Shown here piece by piece: positions 5,896 through 5,977 of a stretch of DNA of 5,977 nt; position 1 is the stretch's first letter; each line of letters starts with the position of its first letter. Under the pieces are notes generated by a model. That model made no database searches and was not told the origin of the DNA. It saw only the letters and a list, made by a program, of their open reading frames with translations. Where the stretch lies: the NCBI GenBank assembly GCA_003228395.1, contig QIDJ01000294.1, positions 1 to 5,977 of the forward strand. Reading direction: 5' to 3'. The DNA comes from Flammeovirgaceae bacterium. Lineage in GTDB: Bacteria; Bacteroidota; Bacteroidia; Cytophagales; Cyclobacteriaceae. Made by a program: the position numbers and the translations under genes.

Positions 5896-5977
5896 GCATG
5901 TATGGCGTAAAGTTCATTGAACGGATGCTATCAGGTAGCGACCTTGCTTAATTAGAGACGAAGTCATATTCTGAAAT

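Larger units (their letters stand above)
5463..5977. other. Right-end region without a convincing gene; promoters, hairpins and tiny ORFs
   Basis: All six frames are broken over this 515-bp stretch, apart from a 38-codon ORF at 5779-5895. It holds two promoter-like sequences (listed separately). A weak hairpin (CTGCTT 5483-5488 with AAGCAG 5499-5504) has no T-run, so the hydrolase gene lacks a clear terminator. After the first promoter there is a hairpin at 5646-5667 with one bulged C, an AAGGA motif, and a five-codon ORF (ATG 5671, stop 5686-5688). After the second promoter, GGGTT (5757-5761) can pair with AACCC (5769-5773). Further right lie CGTCA/TGACG (5851-5855/5862-5866), GTTCATTGAAC (5912-5922) and GCTA/TAGC (5927-5930/5936-5939). 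I recognise no tRNA, tmRNA, RNase P, SRP or riboswitch. The region may be a long 5' leader, a small RNA gene, or decayed coding sequence. Confidence 0.6.

Noticed and set aside
1..5977. CRISPR array, insertion sequence, tRNA or rRNA
   Set aside because: No regularly spaced repeats, no transposase-like protein with terminal repeats, and no cloverleaf or conserved rRNA strings were found on reading both strands.

Overview
The window looks like a chromosomal stretch from a member of the Bacteroidota, probably an environmental Cytophagia- or Chitinophagia-like lineage rather than a gut Bacteroides. The signs are: -7 elements of the form TAnnTTTG in several intergenic gaps; no convincing Shine-Dalgarno sequences before the main start codons; intermediate G+C (judged by eye, not counted); and ordinary housekeeping and scavenging genes. 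The lineage is an inference from these signals, not from a database match.

Layout. Positions 1-260 (+) hold the C-terminal end of an amidohydrolase that begins outside the window. After a short gap with a perfect 11-bp inverted repeat come two minus-strand genes: a four-segment membrane protein of unknown function (377-952) and, 33 bp upstream of it, a secreted D-alanyl-D-alanine dipeptidase of the VanX/DdpX family (986-1663). Divergent from the dipeptidase is a PLP-dependent gamma-lyase of the Cys/Met metabolism family, most like methionine gamma-lyase (1820-3004, +). After a 247-bp gap come two directly abutting plus-strand genes: an AdiC-like APC antiporter (3252-4583) and an arginine deiminase/dimethylargininase-type hydrolase (4584-5462). 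The last 515 bp (5463-5977) have no convincing gene but carry two candidate Bacteroidota promoters, short hairpins and very small ORFs.

How the genes fit together. Most act on small amino-acid compounds: D-Ala-D-Ala, methionine or related sulfur amino acids, and a guanidino amino acid such as arginine or a methylarginine. The most suggestive unit is the permease-hydrolase pair. The permease keeps the key AdiC substrate-site residues at a constant +5 offset, and the hydrolase that follows with no gap has the Glu/His/Cys catalytic set of guanidine-modifying enzymes. Together they look like a compact system to import a guanidino compound, hydrolyse it and possibly export the product, without the decarboxylase that normally partners AdiC.

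No mobile element, CRISPR array, tRNA or rRNA was recognised. Most of the window is ordinary. The parts most worth a second look are the transporter-hydrolase pair, the lyase's atypical active-site residues, and the promoter-bearing region at the right edge.
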